A DNA stretch of 64,000 nt from an uncultured Eubacteriales bacterium (GCA_900547745.1 URHT01000004.1:33902-97901); one strand, 5' to 3'; shown: positions 42,890 through 50,891, counted from the first letter of the stretch. Made by a program: numbers and translations. Notes: a model not told the origin generated them from the sequence alone.

Positions 42890-42907
42890 CATAATATAAG
42901 TCAAACC

Positions 42908-42939
42908 GATTTGGCGGATTTGTCCAAATCAACCAAATC
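42908..42939. promoter_or_regulatory. Four-fold operator-like repeat
   Basis: Half-sites GATTTGG (42908), GGATTTG (42916), CCAAATC (42924) and CCAAATC (42933) make two nested palindromes centred near 42923. Located at about -35 to -65 of the promoter above. No regulator gene is adjacent. Confidence 0.6.
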
Positions 42940-43103
42940 TGGCATTTTCCAAGGACAATGAACGCTCGAGTAAAAGATGCCTGTGTTGCACGATTCTACC
43001 GCTCACAAACGGCGGACAAACTAAATATATTATCTATTATCGCCGTGCTGTACGGCTGAATGTGACAAGCAGAGGGCAGGCCATTGGCCTGCCCTCTGCT
43101 TGA

Positions 43104-43952
43104 TTACGACTCCTTCAGCCATCGCTGGAACTCGTCCTCGGTGATGACGCCCTCATCACATTTCTTTTTCTGCTCTCTGGCCTGCTCGCTCCACGCATAA
43201 AACTCACTGTCGCTGATGCGCCCTGCCTTGATCCACGCGAAACGGCGCTTATACTCCCGGCGGTAGACCTTGAATACCGGGTCGCCCGCCTGCTTCAGCG
43301 TCCACTGCTGGAATGCGCCCATCGCGCGGCAACTGGACTGACCGTCGAGCGGTGTGCAGCCGCAGTACTCCGCGCTGACGCGGCCTGTCTGGGCGAAGTA
43401 CCGTCCGCAGTTTTTGCAGCGACGCACGGTGATGCTGCGCTCCACGCAAGTCTGCAAAGAAAAGCTGATCATATCCGCCACGGTGTTCGCGTACAGCACC
43501 GGCGCGCAAGCGTCACCATCCACCGGCTCAAAGCGCGTGGTCAGCAGGCGAAACGGAAACAGCGTTGCGTCACTGGGACGGTCAGGCTGGTCGAAATGAT
43601 AGTATCGCATGATTTGCTGGCTGGGTTCACGCCCAGCCTTGTCTATATCCAGTATCAACTCGAAGAAACGCTGGATCTGCTTTTGGTACAGCGACAGCTC
43701 CTCCGGCAGCATCCGCAGCTCGTTCAATGCCTCTGATACCGCAGCCGTGGCGTTCTTAAAACCTACGGAACGAAGATAGAACCACTTGGTATACAGCACG
43801 CGAAAGAAGCTGTGTGTATCCGCCAGCCCACCCAGCCTGACCACGGCGCCGGTCACACTCTCACGGTCAAGGTTCTCCAAGTCGTCGGAGATGCACCGCA
43901 GCGCGACGGCAACCATCGGTAAAGCCATTGGCAAAAGCAAGAGCTCCGTCAA
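43104..43952 (-). CDS. DUF6076-type protein, N-terminus replaced (element copy B)
   Basis: A 282-codon frame. The body from about residue 20 (ISDDLENLDRESVTGAV) to the end is of the DUF6076 type: a helical part, then ITVRRCKNCGRYFAQTGRVS with a zinc-ribbon look, and a charged tail ending LKES. The first 15-16 residues (MTELLLLPMALPMVAV) are the antisense of an HTH gene fragment, so a rearrangement at about 43909 cut off the original start. It may still be translated. Family function is unknown; it is common on Clostridial elements. Convergent with nothing, alone on the minus strand of the element. Confidence 0.65.
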   Translation of the reverse strand: MTELLLLPMALPMVAVALRCISDDLENLDRESVTGAVVRLGGLADTHSFFRVLYTKWFYLRSVGFKNATAAVSEALNELRMLPEELSLYQKQIQRFFELILDIDKAGREPSQQIMRYYHFDQPDRPSDATLFPFRLLTTRFEPVDGDACAPVLYANTVADMISFSLQTCVERSITVRRCKNCGRYFAQTGRVSAEYCGCTPLDGQSSCRAMGAFQQWTLKQAGDPVFKVYRREYKRRFAWIKAGRISDSEFYAWSEQAREQKKKCDEGVITEDEFQRWLKES

Positions 43953-44190
43953 ACGCTATGTGGCTGGACTGGTAGAAAAAGGGCTCATCACCGTAGAGCC
44001 GACGTCGGTCATCATGCGGAACGGCCTGAAGAAAAACGGCAACCTGCGTTACCACATTCGTCCCATCCGCGAAGCGGTGGAATGGTATACCCAGCATCAG
44101 CTATACCGCGCCGAAGCCGCCGCCGAACGACATCGGGTACAGCGGAAACTGTCGGCGCAAGCCGCAGAGCCGCCGTGTTCGCCCCTATGA
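43909..44190 (+). pseudogene. HTH replication/regulatory protein, C-terminal fragment
   Basis: Starts without a codon at TIGKAIGKSKSSVKRYVAGL and continues VEKGLITVEPTS then NGLKKNGNLRYHIRPIREAV to a stop. This is a winged-helix of the type at the C-terminus of element replication initiators. Its upstream part was lost at the junction with the DUF6076 gene on the opposite strand. Confidence 0.7.
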
Positions 44191-44381
44191 GCCGCTGTGT
44201 GGCCTTGCAGGCCGGAGCGAGCGTTACCGGACGCTGGACAGCTGAGGAGGCGAAGCATCGCGCCTTCAGCGCGATGGCAAGTTTCGCGTTTGTGGTACAG
44301 TTTTCGGCCCCTGGCCGAAACCGCTCCCCCAAACGCCAAATGCGGGCTAAGCCCACACCCCTTTTCATGGAGGAGCAACGT
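44191..44381. other. Candidate oriT region upstream of mobC
   Basis: 191 bases without a gene directly before mobC. It has a perfect hairpin TTTCGGCC-CCT-GGCCGAAA (44302-44320), a smaller inverted repeat GCGCCTTCAGCGC near 44260, and GGGCTAAGCCCACACCCC just before mobC. Position and inverted repeats fit an origin of transfer; the nick site is not established. Confidence 0.5.
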
Positions 44382-44690
44382 ATGAAAAAAGAAGAATTTA
44401 TCCGCGTCCGCGTGGCGGGGTGGCAGAAGAAATACATCTCGCTTCAGGCGGAGAAGGCGCACAAGTCTCTCAGCCAGTATGTGCGGGACGCGGCCATGGA
44501 CAAGGATGTGACGGTCATCGACGGCGTGGATGACCTCATCCGCGAGCTGCGGCGGCAGGGCAATAACCTGAATCAGCTGGTCGTCATGGCGCGGCAGGGT
44601 CATGTCGAGCTGGTCAACATGGAGCCGCTCATGGAGGTGTATGAAAACACATGGCAAACGTTAAATTCATTGCTGTCTCGCGTGGGCTGA
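44382..44690 (+). CDS. MobC-like relaxosome accessory protein
   Basis: A 102-residue protein. N-terminal ribbon-helix-helix-like FIRVRVAGWQKKYISLQAEK and SLSQYVRDAAM, then the MobC signature IRELRRQGNNLNQLVVMARQ. It binds oriT and helps the relaxase. AGGAG before the ATG. Overlaps the relaxase gene by 40 bases. Confidence 0.9.
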   Translation: MKKEEFIRVRVAGWQKKYISLQAEKAHKSLSQYVRDAAMDKDVTVIDGVDDLIRELRRQGNNLNQLVVMARQGHVELVNMEPLMEVYENTWQTLNSLLSRVG

Positions 44691-45631
44691 GGGGCATCGT
44701 CGACTATGTCACCAACCGGGAAAAGACGGTGGAGCAGCTTATCAGCGGCGTCAACTGTGTAGCGCGGACGGCAGTGCCGGAATTCGAAGCGGTGAAAAAG
44801 CAGTTCCGCAAAACGGAGGGCCGCGGTTACTACCACATCGTGCAGGCGTTCGCGCCGGACGACCCGCTGGACTTCACAACGGCGCACGAGCTTGGCGTGA
44901 AGCTGGCGGAGCATTTTGTGGGCTACCAGTGCATTGTGGTCACCCACATGAACACCGCTCACATCCATAACCACATCATCATGAACTCCGTCAATTTCGA
45001 GACGGGCATGAAATTCCATCAGTCCGCAAGGGAGATGCAGCAGGTCAAGGATTACTGCAGCCAACTCTGTCGGGAGCATGGCCTGTCCGTTACGGAGTCC
45101 AAGGCCGACCCGTTCCGCATCCCGGCGTGGAAGAGGCGGCTGACGGATCATATCAAAGAGGCTATGGAGCAGAGCCGCACGCAGCAGGAGTTCGTTGCGT
45201 ATATGAATGCCTACGGCTACGATGTGAAATGGGAGCCGCATCAGAAATACATCACCTACACCACCCCGGAGAACATCCGCTGCCGGGACAGCAAGCTGTT
45301 CGACCAGACGCTGAAGCGCGAGAATATGGAGCTGTACTTCCGACTGGGCGGTGCGGATTACCTGCAAGCCTGCCGGCAGATCGCCTGTGACCACCGCGAG
45401 CCGACACCCACGCTGGAGGATGCCGTCTGCGGCATGGCGGGTACGGTGGCTGCCATCTGCGCCCTGTGTGAGGACGAGGACAGCGAGGTCAGTGACCTTG
45501 CCCGTGAGCTGTATTACAGCAGCCTCTTGCTGCAGGAGCTGGTGGAGTGGTATCAGTCCCGCCGTCAGGAACAGGAAGATTACGAAGAAGAGTATGGGCA
45601 GTATCACGGTTTCGACATGACCATGATGTAA
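44651..45631 (+). CDS. MobA/VirD2-type relaxase
   Basis: A 326-residue relaxase (Pfam Relaxase). The metal site is the three-His motif in HMNTAHIHNHIIMNSVNF; N-terminal motif with Tyr in GLRGIVDYVTNREKT; later KAMEWEPHQKYITY-like region and a Glu/Gln-rich tail ending in MTMM. It would nick oriT and pilot the strand. The protein is somewhat short but looks intact, so the element might still be mobilised by a helper. Its 3' end is duplicated in copy A. Confidence 0.9.
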   Translation: MANVKFIAVSRGLRGIVDYVTNREKTVEQLISGVNCVARTAVPEFEAVKKQFRKTEGRGYYHIVQAFAPDDPLDFTTAHELGVKLAEHFVGYQCIVVTHMNTAHIHNHIIMNSVNFETGMKFHQSAREMQQVKDYCSQLCREHGLSVTESKADPFRIPAWKRRLTDHIKEAMEQSRTQQEFVAYMNAYGYDVKWEPHQKYITYTTPENIRCRDSKLFDQTLKRENMELYFRLGGADYLQACRQIACDHREPTPTLEDAVCGMAGTVAAICALCEDEDSEVSDLARELYYSSLLLQELVEWYQSRRQEQEDYEEEYGQYHGFDMTMM

Positions 45632-45641
45632 GGAGGAGCGA

Positions 45642-45785
45642 ATGAACGAATGTACCTATAAGAATTACGACGAGCTGCTCCTGATGCTGAACGTCGTGCA
45701 GGTGGCGGCGGTGCTGGGCATCTCCCGCGCTGGAGTGTATGAATTGGTTCACAGCGAGGGTTTCCCTACTGCCGGAGGACAAGAT
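45642..45785 (+). pseudogene. Excisionase N-terminal fragment, copy B
   Basis: MNECTYKNYDELLLMLNVVQ then VAAVLGISRAGVYELVHSEG, an Xis/MerR-like helix-turn-helix. After GFPTAGGQDRP the reading frame no longer looks like an excisionase; sequence has passed into the integrase. Xis and the N-terminal half of Int are thus joined by a deletion. AGGAGG before ATG. Same defect in copy A, so it predates the duplication. Confidence 0.75.
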
Positions 45786-46351
45786 CGGCCCGTATCTGGC
45801 CGAAGCAGAACGGCGCGGGCTGCTGGCGGCTTTCTATCTGGAGCTGACCACCGGCCTGCGCCGGGGCGAGCTCCTCGCCCTGCTGTGGACGGACTTGGAC
45901 GTGGAGAACATGACCATCTCCGTCAGCAAGCAGGTAAACCGTATCAACGGTGAGCTGGTGGTCAGCCAGCCCAAAACGCCCAACTCCATCCGCAAACTGG
46001 CCATCCCGCAGCGGGCGGTGGAGCTGCTGGTAGAGGAGCACAGCAAAGCACCCACGCAGTCCCTACCTGTTCGTATCACCCAAGACCGGCACCATGTTCG
46101 ACCCGGATTCCTTCCGCCACACCCATGAGAAGATTCTGAAGGCCATCGGCGCGGAGCACATCAGGTTTCACGACCTCAGACACACCTTCGCCACGCTGTC
46201 CCTCAAGTACGGCGTGGACGTCAAGACGCTGTCCGGCGCACTGGGACACTATGACGCGGGCTTTACCCTCAGCACCTACACCCACGCCACGGAGGGGATG
46301 AAGCGTTCCGCCGCCGACACCATCGGCAGCGTCATCAGCCAGACCATGTAG
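45739..46351 (+). pseudogene. Tyrosine recombinase (integrase), truncated and frameshifted
   Basis: Only the catalytic domain remains: LTTGLRRGELLALLWTDLD with the first Arg, then after a one-base insertion near 46046 the second frame with HDLRHTFATLSLKYG (HxxR) and LGHYDAGFTLSTYTH with the catalytic Tyr. Arm-binding and core-binding N-terminal domains are missing. It should be inactive. It abuts tRNA-Val, its original target. Confidence 0.85.
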
Positions 46352-46364
46352 CCCACAAAAATAG

Positions 46365-46402
46365 TCGGAGAGGGACGGATGATGCCATCCGCCCCTCTCC
46401 GG
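46365..46402. repeat. Hairpin after the integrase
   Basis: CGGAGAGGG-A-CGGATG and CATCCG-C-CCCTCTCCG form a long imperfect stem around ATGC. One arm holds the CCATCCG at which copy A was deleted. Confidence 0.75.
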
Positions 46403-46490
46403 TGCTTTCCTGACCTCTCGGCTTTTGGGTCACGGTTTTGGTCATGCGAAAAACGCCAAAATACCGCGTCACTTTTGAGATCATAAACAG

Positions 46491-46528
46491 AAAAAGTTCC
46501 TGATTTCTTACGAAATCAGGAACTTTTT
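46491..46528. terminator. Bidirectional terminator between integrase and tRNA-Val
   Basis: 17-bp perfect stem AAAAAGTTCCTGATTTC, TTAC loop, T-runs on both strands. Serves the tRNA operon on the minus strand. Confidence 0.9.
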
Positions 46529-46604
46529 GGTGGAGACTGCTGGACTCGAACCAGTGACCTCCTGCGTGTGAAGCAGGCGCTCTAACCAGCTGAGCTAAGC
46601 CTCC
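46528..46604 (-). tRNA. tRNA-Val(CAC)
   Basis: 77 bases including encoded CCA. Acceptor GGAGGCT pairs with AGTCTCC; D-arm AGCTCAGCTGGTTAGAGC; anticodon stem CCTGC/GCAGG with loop TTCACAC; T-loop GGTTCGAGTCC. Last gene of the Met-Glu-Val operon and integration site of the mobile element. Confidence 0.95.
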
Positions 46605-46635
46605 ATATTCGGCAGCCCGAAACGGATTGCCGAAG

Positions 46636-46710
46636 TGGTGACCCGTACGGGACTCGAACCCATGTTACAGCCGTGAAAGGGCCGTGTCTTAACCACTTGA
46701 CCAACGGGCC
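46636..46710 (-). tRNA. tRNA-Glu(TTC)
   Basis: 75 bases with encoded CCA. Acceptor GGCCCGT/ACGGGTC; anticodon loop CTTTCAC with TTC; T-loop GGTTCGAGTCCC. Confidence 0.95.
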
Positions 46711-46761
46711 GTGTTTGTAAGTCGAGGGATACCGGAGAGATGCCTGCGCATCTCTCCGGTC

Positions 46762-46838
46762 TGGTAGCGGCGACTGGATTTGAACCGGTGACACTGCGGG
46801 TATGAACCGCATGCTCTAGCCAACTGAGCTACGCCGCC
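46762..46838 (-). tRNA. tRNA-Met(CAT)
   Basis: 77 bases with encoded CCA. Acceptor GGCGGCG/CGCCGCT, anticodon loop TTCATAC, T-loop GGTTCAAATCC. The paired first base and the T-arm favour elongator Met; a CAT-Ile species cannot be fully excluded. Confidence 0.92.
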
Positions 46839-46863
46839 ATGTCGTCCTCGACAGGCACGAGTT

Positions 46864-46893
46864 ACTATACCACATGCTGATGCCCTTTGTCAA
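46864..46893 (-). promoter_or_regulatory. Promoter of the tRNA operon
   Basis: On the minus strand TTGACA, 18-base spacer, TATAGT, about 26 bases before tRNA-Met. Confidence 0.85.
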
Positions 46894-47028
46894 CAGTTTT
46901 TTGCGAAACCGGGAGAAAAGCCAGAAAATGCAAGCTCCGCCAGTATTCCACGGGTCTACAAACGCCGCAGCGGGCGGATACTAACTGCGGCGCAACGCGC
47001 ACAATGAGCAAAAGGAGGTCACTTCAAC

Positions 47029-47400
47029 ATGAAGCAGATTTTTACGATGCTGGCGGTGATGGTGCTGGCTGCGGCACTGACGGCCTGCGGCGAGGAAAAC
47101 CGGAACAACCCGGGTACCGCCGATCAGGACAGGCCCGGCACCAACCAGAGCCAGAACGCCCAACGGGACGACGGCGCCGGCGGCAGCTGGCAGAACGGCA
47201 CCGACACGCCCGCCCAGCCCGGCGCCAGCGTAGGCGGCGCCGCCGGCTCACAGGAGAACACGCGGGACAACGCCCGTATGGGCCGCAGCGCCCTGCGGCG
47301 GGGCGCGGAGAGCACTGCCACCTTCCGTCAGATGCTGGAGAACGGCTATGTCCACGACAGCGACGGCTTCCTCAACGACGGGGAGAACACCAGCTGGTAA
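47029..47400 (+). CDS. Small Asn/Gln/Gly-rich lipoprotein
   Basis: A 123-residue predicted lipoprotein: signal MKQIFTMLAVMVLAAALTAC with lipid Cys20, then a low-complexity stretch rich in Asn, Gln, Gly and Asp (about 21-90), then a short globular-looking end ATFRQMLENGYVHDSDGFLN. AAAGGAGG before ATG. Function unknown. Hairpin 47408-47438 follows. Confidence 0.75.
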   Translation: MKQIFTMLAVMVLAAALTACGEENRNNPGTADQDRPGTNQSQNAQRDDGAGGSWQNGTDTPAQPGASVGGAAGSQENTRDNARMGRSALRRGAESTATFRQMLENGYVHDSDGFLNDGENTSW

Positions 47401-47407
47401 CGGCGCG

Positions 47408-47438
47408 GGGCGCAGGGAAAAAGCACCTCCCTGCGCCC
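47408..47438 (+). terminator. Hairpin after the lipoprotein gene
   Basis: GGGCGCAGGGA with its complement TCCCTGCGCCC, nine-base loop, then TTCTG. T-run is weak. Confidence 0.55.
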
Positions 47439-47487
47439 TTCTGCTGTCAAAACGCCTGCGGCGGGACAGGTTTTTCCTCGTGCCTAC

Positions 47488-47515
47488 TTGCATTTTCGGA
47501 AAAATAGGCTATGAT
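47488..47515 (+). promoter_or_regulatory. Promoter of the COG0523 pair
   Basis: TTGCAT, 16-base spacer, TATGAT, 54 bases before the start codon. AT-rich; no clear Zur-type palindrome seen. Confidence 0.6.
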
Positions 47516-47568
47516 ATGAGAGAAAAAATATGTGCCGCCGCAGGTGGCAGAGAAAAGAAGGTTTTACT

Positions 47569-48675
47569 ATGACAAAGATCGACATCGTATCGGGTTTCCT
47601 GGGCGCGGGCAAGACCACGCTCATCAAGAAGCTGCTGGCCGAGGCGTTTCAGGGCGAGAAGCTGGTGCTCATCGAAAACGAGTTCGGTGAGATCAGCATT
47701 GACGGCGGCTTCCTGAAGGAGTCCGGCGTCCAGATCAGTGAGATGTCCTCCGGCTGCATCTGCTGCTCGCTGGTGGGCGACTTCAACAAGGCCCTGAAGG
47801 ACGTACATCAGCAGTTCGCCCCCGACCGCATCCTCATCGAGCCCTCCGGCGTGGGCAAGCTCAGCGATGTGATCGTGGCGGTGGAGAACACCGTCAAGGA
47901 CGTGCCGGACATGCGGCTCAACAGCTTCGTCACCGTGGCCGACGCTACCAAGGTGAAGGTCTACATGAAGAACTTCGGCGAGTTCTACAACAACCAGATC
48001 GAGTCTGCCGGCACCATCATCCTCTCCCGCACCCAGAAGCTGAATCAGGAGAAGCTGGAGGCTGCCGTGGCCCTGCTGCGGGAGAAAAATCCCAACGCCG
48101 CCATCCTCACCACGCCGTGGGACGAGCTGGACGGCAGGACCATCCTCAGCGCCATTGAAAAGGTGTCGCTGGCTGACGAGCTGCTGGCCCGGATGTGGGC
48201 GGAGCACGAGGCAGACGAGGCAGAGCACCATCATCATGACCATGATGACGATGACCACGACCACGAGCACTGCTGCCACCACCACGACCACGACGAGGAG
48301 CACGAGCATCATCACGACCACGATGAGCACGAGCACCATCACCACGACGGTGAGGCGTGCGACGATCCCCATTGCGGCTGCCACCATCACCATCATCACG
48401 CCGACGAGGTGTTCACCAGCTGGGGCGTGGAGACGGTGAAGGCCTTCACCGAGGCCGGGCTGGATCGTATCCTCACCGCGCTGGACAGCGGCGACTACGG
48501 CGCCATTCTCCGGGCCAAGGGCATCGTCCACAGCGAGGACGGCAAGTGGCTGCACTTCGACTTCGTGCCGGAGGAGCATCAGGTGCGCTTCGGTGCCGCC
48601 GACTACACCGGCCGCCTGTGCGTCATCGGCTCCCAGCTGAAGGAGGACAAGCTGGCCGCGCTGTTCGGCCTGTAA
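47569..48675 (+). CDS. COG0523/CobW GTPase with long His-rich metal-binding region
   Basis: A 368-residue G3E GTPase. Walker A GFLGAGKTT (10-18), CICC metal motif (Cys63, Cys65, Cys66), VLIEPSGVGKLSDV region, SRTQ in place of NKxD. Between the GTPase and the CobW_C domain is a segment of about 55 residues (about 222-280) made mostly of His, Asp, Glu and a few Cys, likely a metal store. These proteins act as zinc chaperones or insertases (ZNG1/YeiR-like) and some serve cobalt or nickel enzymes. The next gene, 17 bases on, is a related protein. Confidence 0.92.
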   Translation: MTKIDIVSGFLGAGKTTLIKKLLAEAFQGEKLVLIENEFGEISIDGGFLKESGVQISEMSSGCICCSLVGDFNKALKDVHQQFAPDRILIEPSGVGKLSDVIVAVENTVKDVPDMRLNSFVTVADATKVKVYMKNFGEFYNNQIESAGTIILSRTQKLNQEKLEAAVALLREKNPNAAILTTPWDELDGRTILSAIEKVSLADELLARMWAEHEADEAEHHHHDHDDDDHDHEHCCHHHDHDEEHEHHHDHDEHEHHHHDGEACDDPHCGCHHHHHHADEVFTSWGVETVKAFTEAGLDRILTALDSGDYGAILRAKGIVHSEDGKWLHFDFVPEEHQVRFGAADYTGRLCVIGSQLKEDKLAALFGL

Positions 48676-48692
48676 GACACGAGGTACACCGT

Positions 48693-49622
48693 ATGGATAT
48701 TCCTGTTTATCTCATCGCCGGTTTTCTGGATTCCGGCAAGACCAGCTTCATCAACGGCATCCTGCAGGACGGCTTCGCCGCCGAGGATCGGACGCTGCTG
48801 CTGTGCTGTGAGGAGGGCGAGACGGCCTACGATCCCAAGGTGCTGGGCAACGTGTTCACCTACACCATTGACGAGCCGGAGCAGCTGACGCCGGAGCTTT
48901 TCAAGAAGCTGGAAAAGCAGTACCGCCCCAAGCAGGTCATCATCGAGTACAACGGCATGTGGGCCATCGAGCCGCTGTACCGGGAGGGCCTGCCCGCCAA
49001 CTGGATCCTCTATCAGATCATGTGCCTTGTGGACGCCAACACCTTTGAGCCCTACGTCCGCAACATGGGCCAGCTGATGATGGAGAAGATCTCCAACGCC
49101 GACCTGCTGATCTTCAACCGCTGCAACGAGCAGCTCCGCACCCAGCTGCGCAGCCGCAATCTGCGAATGGTGAACCGCCGCGCCGACATCTATCTGGAGA
49201 ACACCGACGGCACCAGCGAGGAGTATGTGACGCCGGAGATGTCCCCCTTCGACCTGTCCGGCGGCAAGCTGGAGGTGCCCGACGACGACTACGGCATCTG
49301 GTATGTGGACATGATGGACAACCCCGGCCGCTACGAGGGGGTGGAGGTGTCCTTCAAGGCCATCATGTGCCACTCCAAGAAGTTCAAGGGCGTCCACTGC
49401 CCGGGCCGCTTCGCCATGGTCTGCTGTGACAAGGATATGCAGTTTCTGGCGCTGGTCTGCCGGGGCGAGGGACTGGAGAACTTCCGGGACAAGGAGTGGG
49501 TGAAGATCCACGCCACCGTGAAGAAGGAGAAGTGCGATGCCTATCAGGGCGAAGGCCCCGTGCTGTATGTCAGCAGCGTGGCCGCCACCACCAAGCCCGC
49601 CAATGAGATGGTGTCCTTCTGA
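48693..49622 (+). CDS. CobW-like GTPase with TIGR03943/DUF1980-like C-terminus
   Basis: A 309-residue relative of COG0523 proteins. Walker A GFLDSGKTSFINGIL, LLLCCEEGE in place of the CxCC motif, QVIIEYNGMWAIEPLY in the Walker B position, NRC in place of NKxD. The last 130 residues are a beta-rich domain resembling the YcgQ/TIGR03943 domain (FKAIMCHSKKFKGVHCPGRF). TIGR03943-type proteins occur beside metal permeases and zinc GTPases. It is co-transcribed with the His-rich GTPase, and a role in the same metal pathway is inferred. Confidence 0.82.
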   Translation: MDIPVYLIAGFLDSGKTSFINGILQDGFAAEDRTLLLCCEEGETAYDPKVLGNVFTYTIDEPEQLTPELFKKLEKQYRPKQVIIEYNGMWAIEPLYREGLPANWILYQIMCLVDANTFEPYVRNMGQLMMEKISNADLLIFNRCNEQLRTQLRSRNLRMVNRRADIYLENTDGTSEEYVTPEMSPFDLSGGKLEVPDDDYGIWYVDMMDNPGRYEGVEVSFKAIMCHSKKFKGVHCPGRFAMVCCDKDMQFLALVCRGEGLENFRDKEWVKIHATVKKEKCDAYQGEGPVLYVSSVAATTKPANEMVSF

Positions 49623-49640
49623 CATCGCCCGGCAGCAACA

Positions 49641-49684
49641 GTAAAAAGATGACGCTCCGCCTGTGCGGAGCGTCATCTTTTTAC
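49641..49684. terminator. Strong bidirectional terminator
   Basis: A 20-bp perfect stem starting GTAAAAAGATGACGCTCCGC with a four-base loop, T-runs on both strands. It overlaps the feoA stop codon. Confidence 0.92.
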
Positions 49685-49905
49685 TGTAATGTGATGCGGC
49701 GGGCGTCGGTGTCCCGCAGAGCGATCACGGTGTCCAGCACCTGATAGGCGGTGATCCCGCCGAAGGGTGCAGTGTGCAGCGCGGTGACCCGCTGGCCGGG
49801 GAGAAATCCCAGATCCTCCATGCGGCGGGCTTTCTTGGACGGAAAGTCCAGCGCGGCCACGCGGCCGCTCTCTCCGGGCGACAGCTGCGCCAGTGTTTGC
49901 GTCAT
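49681..49905 (-). CDS. feoA: FeoA-domain ferrous iron transport protein
   Basis: A 74-residue SH3-like FeoA protein: LAQLSPGESGRVAALDFPSK, RMEDLGFLPGQRVTALHTAP, IALRDTDARRI. FeoA regulates the FeoB channel at the membrane. I use the ATG at 49905 with GAGGAGG nine bases upstream. It is separate from feoB (56.7 kb, other strand), which is unusual; the Feo genes are normally adjacent. Confidence 0.9.
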   Translation of the reverse strand: MTQTLAQLSPGESGRVAALDFPSKKARRMEDLGFLPGQRVTALHTAPFGGITAYQVLDTVIALRDTDARRITLQ

Positions 49906-49952
49906 GCGGCACGGCCTCCTCATAAGGTGTCCATACCAGTCTATGCCGCCGG

Positions 49953-50891
49953 TCACTTCAGGGTGATGCTGTTGTGCAGAACGGTGGCGCTGTATAAAAG
50001 CAGCACGTCTGCGTCATCGGGAAAGTCCACGACGCGCCCCAGCCGGTCGGAGGCCAGATATCGGATGTCCACGGCGTACACCGTGCGGTAGCTCTCCGAC
50101 AGCAGCGGGATGATGCTGCTGCCGAAGGAGTCCCGGAACACCACCAGCGTCCTGCCGGACAGGGCGTTGGGGTTGTCGATGCGCAGCAGGGAGCGGCTGC
50201 CGGACAGAAACAGGTCGTAGGGCGCGTCCTGCGCGGCGGCGAAGTCGTACACGCCGCCGTCGGTGTCCGTCTCGTAGTTATGGACGGTGCAGCTCTCCAG
50301 CGCCGGGGAGGTCAGATAGGACAGCGTGTCCGGCTCCAGCGGCGCCACGGTCTTTCCCCAGTAGCTGCCGTGGAAATCCCCCTCCAGCGCGCACAGCGTC
50401 TCGTCTCGCGTGGCGGGTACCGGCGCGCCCATGGCGGTCAGCAGGGTGTCCGCCGTGGGACGCAGCCGCTCCTGCCGCCAGTGGGGATCGGTGCGGTAGT
50501 AGTCCGCCAGCGTCAGACCGGCGGCAATATCCACCGGCGTCAAAAAGTCCAGCGCGCCGCATAGATAGTCCGTCGTCTCCGCCGCGCCGCCGGGGGCGTA
50601 GCCCTCCGGCGGCACGGTGAACTGCGCCTTATCCGGTACCACCGCCAGATAGACGGTGCGTCCGGCGAAGTACAGGTCGTACAGGTGCCGGAAGCGATAG
50701 GCGGCGCGATCCAGCGACGCGGCGTCAAAGGCCGCATCCGTCTTGGCGGCGTAGCCGTTGTAGACGTACACCACATCCTCCGGCGCAGGCGTCTCCGGCT
50801 CCGGCGCAGGCGCGGGGATACGGGATATCCCCAGCACCAGCGCCGCCGCCATCAGCAGGAACGCGCCCCGCTGCACCAGCCTCCGTGTCAC
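49953..50891 (-). CDS. DHHW family protein (SGNH-like, exported)
   Basis: A 312-residue protein with an N-terminal hydrophobic signal/anchor (about 8-24). It carries family blocks: LYDLYFAGRTVYLAVVPDKA, TLADYYRTDPHWRQERL (the DHHW-like catalytic Asp/His), and VVFRDSFGSSIIPLLSESY, whose Ser lies in a GDS-like context. DHHW proteins are related to AlgX/AlgJ and are normally found with an MBOAT acyltransferase for surface polysaccharide acylation. Here no MBOAT gene is adjacent. Overlaps the preceding lipoprotein gene by four bases. Confidence 0.8.
   Translation of the reverse strand: MTRRLVQRGAFLLMAAALVLGISRIPAPAPEPETPAPEDVVYVYNGYAAKTDAAFDAASLDRAAYRFRHLYDLYFAGRTVYLAVVPDKAQFTVPPEGYAPGGAAETTDYLCGALDFLTPVDIAAGLTLADYYRTDPHWRQERLRPTADTLLTAMGAPVPATRDETLCALEGDFHGSYWGKTVAPLEPDTLSYLTSPALESCTVHNYETDTDGGVYDFAAAQDAPYDLFLSGSRSLLRIDNPNALSGRTLVVFRDSFGSSIIPLLSESYRTVYAVDIRYLASDRLGRVVDFPDDADVLLLYSATVLHNSITLK

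Larger units (their letters stand above)
45602..46573. repeat. Element copy B: integrase end next to tRNA-Val
   Basis: Partner of the copy at 37614-38186 (see there). Contains the relaxase 3' end, the xis/int remnant, a hairpin at 46365-46402 (CGGAGAGGG...CCCTCTCCG), the terminator and the tRNA 3' end. Confidence 0.9.
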
